The notes beneath the pieces were generated by a model. It did not search any database. It saw nothing but the letters and a program-made list of their open reading frames with translations, and had not been told where the DNA came from. From Pseudomonas triticifolii (lineage in GTDB: Bacteria > Pseudomonadota > Gammaproteobacteria > Pseudomonadales > Pseudomonadaceae): 64,000 bases of DNA. Position numbers and translations under genes: made by a program. The stretch is taken from contig NZ_JACONV010000001.1 of the NCBI RefSeq assembly GCF_014358015.1, forward strand, positions 62,001 to 126,000, written 5' to 3'. This document shows, one piece after another, positions 26,481 through 34,564 of this stretch; within the stretch, counting starts at the first letter, position 1, and each line of letters begins with the position of its first letter.

Positions 26481-27087
26481 CTTCAACCTCTGCATCCCAG
26501 ATAAGCCGGGGATCGAAACTCATGGCGGCGAACATCGTCATCACCACTACCAGACCAAAAAACAGAATGCCGATACGCGGCTCGATGGTGCTCAGCTCGC
26601 GGAACTGCACAAGGGAGGCGACCAGTGCGACCACCAACACGTCGAGCATCGACCAATAGCCGATCAGCTCGATGAACCGGTAAAGGCGGGCACGTTCGCG
26701 CATGGCCCACTGGCTGCGGCGCTGGCAGGTAATCAGCAGCAGGCCCAGCACCAGAAACTTCACACAGGGGACCACCACGCTGGCCACGAAAATCAATATC
26801 GCGATGTCCCATGAGCCGCTTTCGAAAAATTCGATCACGCCGCTCATGATGGTGTTCTGGCTGCTGTTGCCCAGCAGCGAGGTATACATGACCGGCAACA
26901 CATTGGCCGGTATGTAGAAAATCAACGCTGCAATCAGATATGCCCAGGTGCGGGCGATGCTGTTGGGTTTGCGTCGATGCACGGCAGAGTCGCATCGAGG
27001 GCAACACGTTACCTCTTCCGGGCAGGCGTAACCGCAGATGTGGCACAGAGAAAGCTTGTGTTCGCGGGCGAACGGTATGCCATTCAT
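26473..27087 (-). CDS. pqiA: PqiA domain membrane protein, second copy
   Basis: 204 residues. A zinc-ribbon-like N-terminus with two Cys pairs (C-H-I-C and C-P-R-C) precedes four membrane helices. Conserved PqiA features include I-P-A-N-V-L-P-V-M-Y, G-S-W-D-I-A and G-Y-W-S-M-L-D-V. E. coli PqiA is one chain with two such halves; here each half is a separate gene, and this is the second. It overlaps the first half's stop by four bases and the start of pqiB by eight. Confidence 0.9.
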   Translation of the reverse strand: MNGIPFAREHKLSLCHICGYACPEEVTCCPRCDSAVHRRKPNSIARTWAYLIAALIFYIPANVLPVMYTSLLGNSSQNTIMSGVIEFFESGSWDIAILIFVASVVVPCVKFLVLGLLLITCQRRSQWAMRERARLYRFIELIGYWSMLDVLVVALVASLVQFRELSTIEPRIGILFFGLVVVMTMFAAMSFDPRLIWDAEVEDV

Positions 27088-27713
27088 GCAGGCTCGACCC
27101 CCAGTTCATCCCACAGACTGCGGATGCCCTTGTTGGCAATCAATAGAATCAGCACCATCAACATGGCCATGGCCCAAAGGCCTACGCCCGGATGAACATC
27201 AAGCATGCCCGACAGTTTGATGATGGCAACCAGAATGCCCAGCATGCACACTTCGAGCATGCTCCAGGGACGCAGGTGCTCAAGCGCGCGCATGCAGGTC
27301 TTGAATCCGGGAGCGACAACGCCGCTGTTGGCGTGCAGCAACACCCAGAACAGCAGTGTGATCTGCAGCAGGGGGGCGAAAATGATCGACAGACCCGCCA
27401 CCAGAGCGATGATGGTAATCCGCCCTTGGGCCAGTGCCTCCACCGATTCCCAGAGGGTGACTTCGTTGGTCAGTCCCTTCATGTTGATGCTGATGACCGG
27501 AAAGATGTTGGCAAAGATGAACAGCATGGCCGCAGCAATCGTCAATGCCAGCAACTGCTCGATCGACGTGTGACGCCCACGCCCGAGCACGGCTCGACAG
27601 CGAAGGCAGTAAGCGACTTCGCCGGGTTTCAAGGGCTGAGCTTCATAGAGCGAATCGCAGTGTTCGCAAATGATTAGAGCCGGTTGTTTTTCAGTGGAAT
27701 GCACAGTGCTCAT
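27084..27713 (-). CDS. pqiA: PqiA domain membrane protein, first copy
   Basis: 209 residues, first gene of the pqi operon. A Cys-rich N-terminus (C-E-H-C...C-L-R-C) is followed by four membrane helices with F-A-N-I-F-P-V-I-S-I-N-M-K-G, L-W-E-S-V-E-A-L and P-W-S-M-L-E-V-C-M-L-G. It is the integral inner-membrane partner of PqiB in lipid/envelope homeostasis. The split into two PqiA genes is a known alternative to the fused E. coli protein. The 236-base gap upstream to the emfourin gene should hold the operon promoter. Confidence 0.9.
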   Translation of the reverse strand: MSTVHSTEKQPALIICEHCDSLYEAQPLKPGEVAYCLRCRAVLGRGRHTSIEQLLALTIAAAMLFIFANIFPVISINMKGLTNEVTLWESVEALAQGRITIIALVAGLSIIFAPLLQITLLFWVLLHANSGVVAPGFKTCMRALEHLRPWSMLEVCMLGILVAIIKLSGMLDVHPGVGLWAMAMLMVLILLIANKGIRSLWDELGVEPA

Positions 27714-27949
27714 CGACGCCGTAGATGCAACTAACTGGGTTGAAAATTCGAGGCACGGAAAGATACCTCTTTATGGGATGCGTGGTCTTTTTTTCTGAGC
27801 GTCGCGCCACAAAACAGGCGGTATGAAGCATTGACCGTGAAGGACGGGGGTGGTTCATATGTCACTGAGCCATTATTCGTTCAGGGACTACGTAGACCAG
27901 AAAGCCGCCAGTGCCCCGTCGAGCGTCACGCAACAGCTGGCGGCAGGGT

Positions 27950-28249
27950 TCAAGGTCTTGCGGGGCGTGCGCGCTGTTTCAGGTAGCCCAGCAGCTGTCG
28001 TGCGGCCTGCGGTACGTTCTGCTCGTCGAACGTCATGCAAATGGCCCTGGCTTCGTCTTCAATGGTGATCTCGTACTGATTCAGGTCCCGGCCTTCATCA
28101 TTGAATGCCTCGCCCGACTGATTCAGTCCGCTGTCACTTACCAGACGCTCCAGGTGCTCGGCCTCAGGGCGTTCCAGAGTCGCAGTGTCCACTTCACAGC
28201 GCTTGATCGCGCCAGCAAAGCCACCTGATTGCACTAGACAGACTTTCAT
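27950..28249 (-). CDS. Protealysin inhibitor emfourin
   Basis: 99 residues from the ATG at 28249, with AAGAGG seven bases upstream. The protein opens M-K-V-C-L-V-Q-S-G-G-F-A-G and has a long polar centre with L-x-R-L-V-S-D-S-G-L and D-L-N-Q-Y-E-I-T-I-E. This is the emfourin fold that inhibits M4 metalloproteases of the protealysin type. It lies 20 bases downstream of the M4 protease gene on the same strand, the arrangement seen for protealysin/emfourin pairs, so it probably keeps the protease inactive in the cell. Confidence 0.85.
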   Translation of the reverse strand: MKVCLVQSGGFAGAIKRCEVDTATLERPEAEHLERLVSDSGLNQSGEAFNDEGRDLNQYEITIEDEARAICMTFDEQNVPQAARQLLGYLKQRARPARP

Positions 28250-28269
28250 TGTTAGGCCTCTTTGAGTGA

Positions 28270-29337
28270 TTAAACCTTTACCCCGACCTTTTTCCAGGCC
28301 GCCTGGACGGCCTTCTTCGCATCTGCGCCAAAGCGTGGATCTGCGGCCACCTTGATACTGGTTCTGGCGCAATCGACGAACTGGCTGTCCGATGTCAACG
28401 CCAGCATCGTTTCATACCAGATTCTGCCGGCCACTTCCCAGGCATTTCCGCCCAGCGCCTTGGCCACCAGCACGAACGCCCGGTTGGGGATGCCTGAATT
28501 GATATGCACGCCGCCCCGGTCCTTGGCACCCGTATAAAGGTCCGACATGCTCGCAGGCTGCGGGTCGTCACCCAGGTCAGGATCGTTCGCGTAAGCGGTT
28601 CCCGGATGCTCCATGTCCCGAATGCCGCGCCGGGTAGGCGCGGGGACCAGTAGTTCCTTGCCGACCAGCCAGTCCGATTCGGCAGCGCTGGTGCCTTCTT
28701 TCCATTGGCGCACCAGCATGCCGAAGACATCGGCAAAGTGCTCATTCAGTGCGCCGGACTGGCCCCGATAATCAAGGTTGGACGTAAAGCTCTGCACACC
28801 ATGGGTCAGCTCGTGGCCGATGACCTCAAGACTGCCGGTGAATCGTTTGAAAACCAGATCGTCACCATCGCCGTAAGCCATCTGGCTGCCATTCCAATAG
28901 GCATTGCTCAGTGGAACGAAATCACCCTGAAAATCCACTTCGGCGACATGCACGGTCGACACTAGTGCCATGCCGTTGTCGTCCAGAGAGTTACGCTCAA
29001 ACAGCTGATTATAAAAATCGTAGACATCACCGGAACCGGCATAGGCTTCGTCCGCCGCCTCGTCGCCCGTCGGCCCCTGGCCTTCGGCGCGGATCAGCTT
29101 GCCGGGAAGCTGATCGGTGCCTCCAGCATCGTGAATCATGCGCTGTTTTTTGCCGTCAGGTGACCTGACCGCATGCATGGAGGGCATTGTCCGGGCACTC
29201 AGGCGTGAGGCCAGAAACGCCGAACTGCTGGTGAGGTTGGCAATGGCCCGCGAACTGATCAGTGCCTTGGGTGACTGCGCCATATGCTCAAGCATATAGG
29301 GCGGAATGAAGCATTGCAGGGGGTCTCGATCGCACAT
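28270..29337 (-). CDS. M4-family metalloprotease, protealysin-like
   Basis: 355 residues from the ATG at 29337, with AGGAG six bases upstream. No signal peptide is present. It has the short protealysin-type propeptide with P-P-Y-M-L at 12-16 in place of the long thermolysin propeptide. Zinc ligands are in H-E-L-T-H (175-179) and N-E-H-F-A-D (Glu199). Catalytic His and Trp/Tyr segments are at G-V-H-I-N-S-G-I-P-N-R-A-F. Members without signal peptides are cytosolic or released on lysis, and some cleave actin or host proteins. The emfourin inhibitor is encoded directly downstream. Confidence 0.9.
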   Translation of the reverse strand: MCDRDPLQCFIPPYMLEHMAQSPKALISSRAIANLTSSSAFLASRLSARTMPSMHAVRSPDGKKQRMIHDAGGTDQLPGKLIRAEGQGPTGDEAADEAYAGSGDVYDFYNQLFERNSLDDNGMALVSTVHVAEVDFQGDFVPLSNAYWNGSQMAYGDGDDLVFKRFTGSLEVIGHELTHGVQSFTSNLDYRGQSGALNEHFADVFGMLVRQWKEGTSAAESDWLVGKELLVPAPTRRGIRDMEHPGTAYANDPDLGDDPQPASMSDLYTGAKDRGGVHINSGIPNRAFVLVAKALGGNAWEVAGRIWYETMLALTSDSQFVDCARTSIKVAADPRFGADAKKAVQAAWKKVGVKV

Positions 29338-29602
29338 GTGGAACTCCTGTAGTGACACGCAGACGGCGGCAAGCCATCAATCAACATGGTCGCGAAGGGT
29401 TTGACATCGGATGCAGCGCTTTTATGCAGGAAATATCTGATTACAGGATCGTTCAGATCGAGTCACGCCTTACGCAGCCTGACAGGCGGGGGCGTCGAGC
29501 GCTCTTGACGGCTTCAAGCACCTGCGTCAACGCGACACACTGGCTCAATACTGGCGGGCAGGGTGCTAGACTCGCGCCACTTCAGACGAGGAGCAGACTT
29601 AC

Positions 29603-29953
29603 GTGCGCAAGACGGTAATGATTTTGGCGATGCTGGCGTTGGCCGGATGCGATGCAGGCAACTCTCGAGCGACCGCCCGAGACAAGGCGCAGGACGCGGC
29701 CACGACAGCCCCGGCCACTGCTCCGCAATGGTTTATCCAGATGAACTCCAGGGAAGCGGTCAGCGATACAAGCGCCTGGCTGCTGGAGCGCAGCTACGCG
29801 CCGATCATCGTCTCGATCGACGGCAAGCAGCAGTTGCTGGTCGGGCCTTATCCGAGTCAGGCCGAGGCTGAGGAGCAGCGTGTCGCACTGCAAGCCAAGG
29901 TCAGCAAATCCCACCGTTTTGCCCAGCCGTCCGTTGTTCAATACAGCCGCTGA
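29603..29953 (+). CDS. SPOR-like lipoprotein
   Basis: 116 residues with a GTG start preceded by GAGGAG. A lipobox, L-A-L-A-G-C, lipidates Cys16. After an Ala/Thr linker, a SPOR-type beta-alpha fold follows (W-F-I-Q-M, Y-A-P-I-I-V, Q-Q-L-L-V-G-P-Y-P-S-Q-A-E-A-E). SPOR domains bind denuded peptidoglycan at the septum. A strong terminator follows, so it appears monocistronic. The lipoprotein call is firm; SPOR membership is likely from pattern. Confidence 0.78.
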   Translation: MRKTVMILAMLALAGCDAGNSRATARDKAQDAATTAPATAPQWFIQMNSREAVSDTSAWLLERSYAPIIVSIDGKQQLLVGPYPSQAEAEEQRVALQAKVSKSHRFAQPSVVQYSR

Positions 29954-29969
29954 CGGTTGTCACGGACAT

Positions 29970-30008
29970 AAAAAAGGCGCGAACCCGTTTAACGGGTCGC
30001 GCTTTTTT
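29970..30008. terminator. Bidirectional intrinsic terminator
   Basis: A stem built from GCGCG and ACCCG arms pairs with CGGGT and CGCGC, with loop TTTAA. It is flanked by an A-run on the left and a T-run on the right. It serves both the SPOR-like gene and the converging DUF883 gene. Confidence 0.9.
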
Positions 30009-30038
30009 ATTTAACGGCGTGTCTAGATCAAGCTGCTA

Positions 30039-30356
30039 TCAACGACGACCCAGCAGCAAACCTACCACCAGACCGAAGCCTGCAGAGATCGCTACGGTCT
30101 GCCACGGGTGACCACCGATGTAGGTTTCGGTCGCGTCTACCACAGGCTTGGTGCGCTCACGCACGCTCGACATGGAGTCCAGTGCCTGCTTGAGCTTGAG
30201 GCTCAGTTGCGCACGCAGTGTTTCAGCGTCTTCGCCGACCAGCGCCGCACTGTCCTTGAGCAGTTTGTCGGATTCCTCGATCAGTGCCTGCAGTTCGCTG
30301 AACGCCTGATCCTTGATCTGGTCGGCAGCATTTTGGGCAGAGGTCTTACGAGCCAT
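30039..30356 (-). CDS. DUF883 (ElaB/YqjD-type) membrane-anchored protein
   Basis: 105 residues. A long helical amphipathic region (D-Q-I-K-D-Q-A-F-S-E-L-Q-A-L-I-E-E-S) is followed by a single C-terminal membrane helix with the family tail Y-I-G-G-H-P-W-Q-T-V-A-I-S-A-G-F-G-L-V-V-G-L-L-L-G (shortened). YqjD/ElaB proteins are stationary-phase membrane proteins that can bind ribosomes. It is transcribed alone and faces the terminator at 29970. Confidence 0.88.
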   Translation of the reverse strand: MARKTSAQNAADQIKDQAFSELQALIEESDKLLKDSAALVGEDAETLRAQLSLKLKQALDSMSSVRERTKPVVDATETYIGGHPWQTVAISAGFGLVVGLLLGRR

Positions 30357-30508
30357 GGCATTTTCCTTTCAAGTGATGGCAATAGTGATCAATGGAGTCA
30401 TGGCCACCCTGAAAAGTTGCAACCATGTGAACGACCTGACGCCGGGCTCTGCAAAAAAAGGCCGGGACGGGTGTAAGATGCAGCCGTTTTTAGTCGTAGG
30501 TGATCGCT

Positions 30509-30763
30509 ATGAGTTTCAATCTGGCCAACCGGCCCCTTCCTGAACGTGCTGCTATCGAAGATGAAAAATCACGTCTTTTCGATCTGTGGCAGAGCAATCT
30601 CGGCAAGGCCAAGGGTGAAGCCGCACGATTGATGGGCGAGCGTGCCAAGCGCAAGGGCAAATGGTCCGAATGGGTTCGCTCCGAACTTGACACCATGAGC
30701 CCGCCTGAATACGCCAACATGGTGCGCAGCGAAGTCAATCGTTTGATGGCCGCCGCCAAGTAA
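30509..30763 (+). CDS. Small conserved-looking protein of unknown function
   Basis: 84 residues from the ATG at 30509, with AGGTGAT upstream. It is soluble, highly charged and without cysteine. It opens M-S-F-N-L-A-N-R-P-L-P-E-R-A-A-I-E-D-E and closes E-V-N-R-L-M-A-A-A-K. Long helices are predicted. I recognise no named domain. It stands alone between the divergent DUF883 gene and the nitrilase. The coding call rests on clean start, ribosome site and coherent composition. Confidence 0.65.
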   Translation: MSFNLANRPLPERAAIEDEKSRLFDLWQSNLGKAKGEAARLMGERAKRKGKWSEWVRSELDTMSPPEYANMVRSEVNRLMAAAK

Positions 30764-30897
30764 GCTTCCCCGGCTGCGTTCGGGTCAGCGCTCCTCGAAA
30801 TCGGCGCTACGAGGGTCAAGCATGGCCAGGCTCTGGCGGCATTTGTTCAGCGCATCGCTGACAATTGGCAACCGAAACCAACCAGGAAGAGCCTTTT

Positions 30898-31824
30898 ATG
30901 CCCGTATCAATCGTCGCCGCATTACAGCTAGGTGCCTCGCCGCAGGGCAAGGCAAAAACGCTTGAGCAGATAGTGGCCTACGAGCAGGCCATCCGGGAGG
31001 CGGGCGCACATCTGGTTGTGATGCCTGAGGCGCTCCTTGGCGGGTATCCAAAGGGCGAAACCTTTGGCACACAGTTGGGGTATCGCCTGCCTGAGGGGCG
31101 CCAGGCATTTGCCCGGTATTTCAACAACGCGATCGACGTGCCTGGTGAAGAAACCCAGGCGCTTGCCGAACTTTCCACTCGCACGGACGCCAGCCTGGTG
31201 ATTGGTGTCATCGAGCGCTCGGGCAGTACGCTTTACTGCACGGTACTGTTCTTTGAGCCGCAAGGCGGGCTGGTCGCCAAACACCGCAAGTTGATGCCGA
31301 CCGGGACCGAGCGTCTTATTTGGGGCAAGGGCGACGGCTCTACGCTGGCGACAGTCGATGCGCGGGCAGGGCGTCTGGGGTCGGCGGTGTGCTGGGAGAA
31401 TCACATGCCCTTACTGCGCAACGCCATGTATGCCAAAGGGGTTGAAGTCTGGTGTGCCCCGACAGTGGATGAGCGGGAGATATGGCAGTGTTCGATGCGC
31501 CATATCGCTCATGAAGGGCGCATGTTTGTGGTCAGCGCCTGCCAGATCCAGGCCTCGCCCGAGTCGCTGGGTATCGAGGTGCCCAACTGGCCAGCTGATC
31601 GAGCGCTGATCAACGGCGGCAGCGTTATCGTCGGCCCGATGGGCGACGTGCTGGCAGGCCCGCTAACGGGTACTGCCGGCCTGCTGACCGCTGAAATCGA
31701 CACCGACGACCTGATCAAGGCGCGATACGACTTCGATGTGGTCGGCCATTACGCGCGGCCGGATGTGTTCGAACTGGTGGTGGATGAGCGTCTCAGGCCT
31801 GGCGTTCGCTTTATCCGCGACTGA
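30898..31824 (+). CDS. Nitrilase-family carbon-nitrogen hydrolase
   Basis: 308 residues from the ATG at 30898, with GGAAGAG upstream. The Glu-Lys-Cys triad is visible: Glu44 in V-M-P-E-A-L-L-G-G, Lys131 in K-H-R-K-L-M-P and Cys165 in A-V-C-W-E-N-H-M-P. The C-W-E-N-H-M-P-L and M-H-I-A-H-E-G type motifs place it with true nitrilases that turn nitriles into acids plus ammonia, rather than amidases. In plant-associated pseudomonads related enzymes act on indole-3-acetonitrile or beta-cyanoalanine, which is inference here. It converges head-on with the LEA-type gene, whose stop directly abuts its own. Confidence 0.88.
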   Translation: MPVSIVAALQLGASPQGKAKTLEQIVAYEQAIREAGAHLVVMPEALLGGYPKGETFGTQLGYRLPEGRQAFARYFNNAIDVPGEETQALAELSTRTDASLVIGVIERSGSTLYCTVLFFEPQGGLVAKHRKLMPTGTERLIWGKGDGSTLATVDARAGRLGSAVCWENHMPLLRNAMYAKGVEVWCAPTVDEREIWQCSMRHIAHEGRMFVVSACQIQASPESLGIEVPNWPADRALINGGSVIVGPMGDVLAGPLTGTAGLLTAEIDTDDLIKARYDFDVVGHYARPDVFELVVDERLRPGVRFIRD

Positions 31825-32304
31825 TCACCAGGGATCACCTTCGGCCTGTCGCAAGTCCAGCGTGCCGCGGTCTTTGAAACGCATCGTGCCGAACAGCCCG
31901 CCAGCCAGCTTGCCGCGCAACTCGTAAGGTAGATTGTCCAGGCGCTGACTCTGGCTGAGGCCCAGTGCCTGGCGCAGCGCGGCAAAGGCGGAGACGCTGA
32001 CAGGTACCACCAGCACCGCTTCGGAAAACGAGCCGATGGAGCCCTGCTGATTGCTCACGCCGGAGGCCAGCAGTCGGTCATTCACGTCAAGATCCAGCGC
32101 TACTCCACTGTAATCGATGGCCGTAGCGTTCGGGTTCTGCAGCCTGAGCGTCACAGCCATACGCAGCTCCAGTCCTTGGCCGGGTAGCGGCTCGATGCCC
32201 ACGACGCTGATGTTCAGCGGGTCGCGATCGGGCAGGAGTGCGCAGGCGTTCAGCGCCAGAATCAGAAGGCTCGCGAACAAGACGCGCAGCGGTCGTAGCG
32301 ACAT
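31825..32304 (-). CDS. LEA type-2 family lipoprotein
   Basis: 159 residues from the ATG at 32304, preceded by GAGGA. A lipobox at about 17-20 (L-N-A-C) lipidates the Cys. The mature part is the immunoglobulin-like LEA2/WHy fold (V-G-I-E-P-L-P-G-Q-G-L-E-L, then R-L-Q-N-P-N-A-T-A-I-D-Y-S-G-V). LEA2 proteins are associated with desiccation or stress tolerance, but bacterial function is unproved. It is divergent from the thiolase gene. Confidence 0.82.
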   Translation of the reverse strand: MSLRPLRVLFASLLILALNACALLPDRDPLNISVVGIEPLPGQGLELRMAVTLRLQNPNATAIDYSGVALDLDVNDRLLASGVSNQQGSIGSFSEAVLVVPVSVSAFAALRQALGLSQSQRLDNLPYELRGKLAGGLFGTMRFKDRGTLDLRQAEGDPW

Positions 32305-32469
32305 TCGCCAGATCCTCAATGTGTGGGTGGTAATGGTGAGACCGCATGCAGATACGTAGATTCGCTCTGCATCGACAAGCCCGCTAATCTGCCTGTTTCA
32401 ACCGTTGCGTCCTCAGGCGTTGAGGTTGATGATTTCAGCGATCCAATAACAACAAGACTGGAGATTGCC

Positions 32470-33678
32470 ATGTCCATCGAAAGGACGACCCCTCATCAAG
32501 ACCCTGTGGTCATTGTCAGTGCTGCCCGTACCCCCATGGGCGGCTTTCAGGGGGATTTGCTCGGCCTGAGTGCCACAAAGCTGGGCGCTGCGGCCATTCG
32601 CGCCGCCGTTGAGCGTGCCGCTGTCGACCCTCAGGACGTTGACGAAGTCCTGTTCGGTTGTGTGCTGCCCGCCGGGCTGGGTCAGGCTCCTGCCAGGCAG
32701 GCAGCACTGGGTGCCGGGCTTGGAAAGGGAACCCGGTGCACCACGCTCAACAAGATGTGTGGTTCAGGCATGCAGACCAGCATCCTGGCTCACGACATGC
32801 TAATGGCCGGCAGCGCCAGCGTAGTCGTCGCAGGCGGAATGGAAAGCATGTCCAACGCGCCTTATCTGCTGGATCGCGCCCGGGGCGGTTACCGCATGGG
32901 GCACGCAAAAGTGCTGGACCACATGTTTCTCGATGGTCTGGAAGACGCGTACGAGCCCGGTCGATTGATGGGCACCTACGCCGAGGATTGCGCGCAGTTG
33001 AACGGGTTCACTCGCGGAGCCCAGGATGCCTTTGCCCTGGCTTCGCTTACCCGCGCCCAGCACGCCATAGCTGATGGCCATTTCGAGGCCGAAATCGTCC
33101 CGCTTCAGGTTACGGTCGGCAAGGAGCAACGGCTCATCAGCCACGACGAGCAGCCTCCCAAAGCGCGTCTGGACAAGATTCCCACGCTTAAGCCTGCCTT
33201 TCGTGAGGGGGGAACGGTGACGGCCGCGAACTCAAGCTCCATTTCCGACGGCGCTGCGGCGCTGGTGATGATGCGTCAGTCCGAGGCGCTGCGCCGAGGC
33301 CTGAAGCCGCTGGCGGTGATCAAAGGGCACGCGGCCTTTGCCGACGAGCCTGGTTTGTTCCCCACAGCGCCTATCGGGGCCATCAAGCAGCTGTTGGCCA
33401 AGACCGGCTGGACGGTGGATGACGTTGACCTGTTCGAGATCAATGAGGCTTTTGCTGTGGTGCCTCTGGTTGCAATGAGCAACCTGGAAATCCCTCATGA
33501 GAAAGTGAACGTCAATGGTGGTGCCTGCGCGCTGGGACACCCCATTGGAGCGTCGGGTGCGCGCATTATCGTGACCCTGCTGGCAGCCTTGAAGCGTCGG
33601 CAATTCAAGCGGGGCATGGCCGCTATCTGCATCGGCGGCGGAGAAGCCACGGCGTTGGCGGTTGAGATAATTGATTGA
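32470..33678 (+). CDS. Acetyl-CoA C-acyltransferase (thiolase)
   Basis: 402 residues from the ATG at 32470, with GGAG upstream. Thiolase signatures are complete: acyl-accepting Cys97 in N-K-M-C-G-S-G-M, the I-N-E-A-F-A histidine-loop region, and the C-terminal G-G-A-C-A-L-G-H-P-I-G-A-S-G-A with its Cys and His. It makes or cleaves 3-ketoacyl-CoA. An enoyl-CoA hydratase gene follows 92 bases later on the same strand, suggesting a small beta-oxidation-type pair. No acyl-CoA dehydrogenase is adjacent. Confidence 0.92.
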   Translation: MSIERTTPHQDPVVIVSAARTPMGGFQGDLLGLSATKLGAAAIRAAVERAAVDPQDVDEVLFGCVLPAGLGQAPARQAALGAGLGKGTRCTTLNKMCGSGMQTSILAHDMLMAGSASVVVAGGMESMSNAPYLLDRARGGYRMGHAKVLDHMFLDGLEDAYEPGRLMGTYAEDCAQLNGFTRGAQDAFALASLTRAQHAIADGHFEAEIVPLQVTVGKEQRLISHDEQPPKARLDKIPTLKPAFREGGTVTAANSSSISDGAAALVMMRQSEALRRGLKPLAVIKGHAAFADEPGLFPTAPIGAIKQLLAKTGWTVDDVDLFEINEAFAVVPLVAMSNLEIPHEKVNVNGGACALGHPIGASGARIIVTLLAALKRRQFKRGMAAICIGGGEATALAVEIID

Positions 33679-33770
33679 TATTTAAAAACAATGACTTAAA
33701 GGGTTTTCGTGAGGTCATTTATCAGGTTTTCCATATTTATGCCCATCTGGGTAAAAAAGGATAATTATCA

Positions 33771-34544
33771 ATGCTTTATGAAACATTGTTGATAGAGATT
33801 AGAGATAAGATCGCACTCATCACTCTAAACCGTCCCAAGGCGCTGAATGCACTGAATGCCCAGTTGATCGACGAATTGAATCACGCGCTCGATGCTGTCG
33901 AAGCTGACGGGTCAGTAGGCTGCATTGTGTTGACCGGCTCCGACAAAGCGTTCGCTGCCGGGGCAGATATCAAGGAAATGGTCGATCTGACCTATCCGCA
34001 GATTTATCTGGATGACCTGTTCCGCGAAAGCGACCGGGTTGCTGCCAGGCGCAAACCGATGATTGCCGCTGTCGCCGGATTTGCGTTGGGCGGTGGATGC
34101 GAACTGGCGCTGATGTGCGATTTCATTCTGGCCGCCGATAACGCCCGTTTTGGTCAGCCGGAAATCAATCTGGGCGTATTACCGGGCATGGGAGGCACCC
34201 AGCGTCTGACCCGTGCCGTCGGCAAGGCCAAGGCCATGGAAATGTGTTTGACAGGGCGCCTGATCGACGCTCAGGAAGCAGAGCGCGCGGGACTGGTGTC
34301 GCGCGTGTTGCCTCTCGAACAGTTACTCGACGAGGCCTTGAAGGTCGCTGCCGTGATCGCTGAAAAATCGCTTCCTGTCGCGATGATGGTCAAGGAAAGC
34401 GTCAATCGGGCCTTTGAGGTCAGCCTGGCCGAGGGTATCCGCTTCGAACGGCGCGTGTTCCATGCTTGCTTCGCCAGTCAGGATCAGAAGGAAGGCATGC
34501 AGGCATTCATCGAAAAGCGCGCCGCCGATTTCAAGGACTGTTGA
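33771..34544 (+). CDS. Enoyl-CoA hydratase/isomerase
   Basis: 257 residues, standard length. The crotonase fold is clear: [21 protein letters not shown] at the oxyanion hole, [11 protein letters not shown], and [16 protein letters not shown] carrying the catalytic Glu. It hydrates enoyl-CoA to 3-hydroxyacyl-CoA and is the companion of the upstream thiolase. The 92-base gap is AT-rich and may hold its own promoter. It converges on the VgrG gene with a 20-base gap. Confidence 0.92.
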   Translation: MLYETLLIEIRDKIALITLNRPKALNALNAQLIDELNHALDAVEADGSVGCIVLTGSDKAFAAGADIKEMVDLTYPQIYLDDLFRESDRVAARRKPMIAAVAGFALGGGCELALMCDFILAADNARFGQPEINLGVLPGMGGTQRLTRAVGKAKAMEMCLTGRLIDAQEAERAGLVSRVLPLEQLLDEALKVAAVIAEKSLPVAMMVKESVNRAFEVSLAEGIRFERRVFHACFASQDQKEGMQAFIEKRAADFKDC

Positions 34545-34564
34545 GCTTCAGGGGCTCGATAGCC

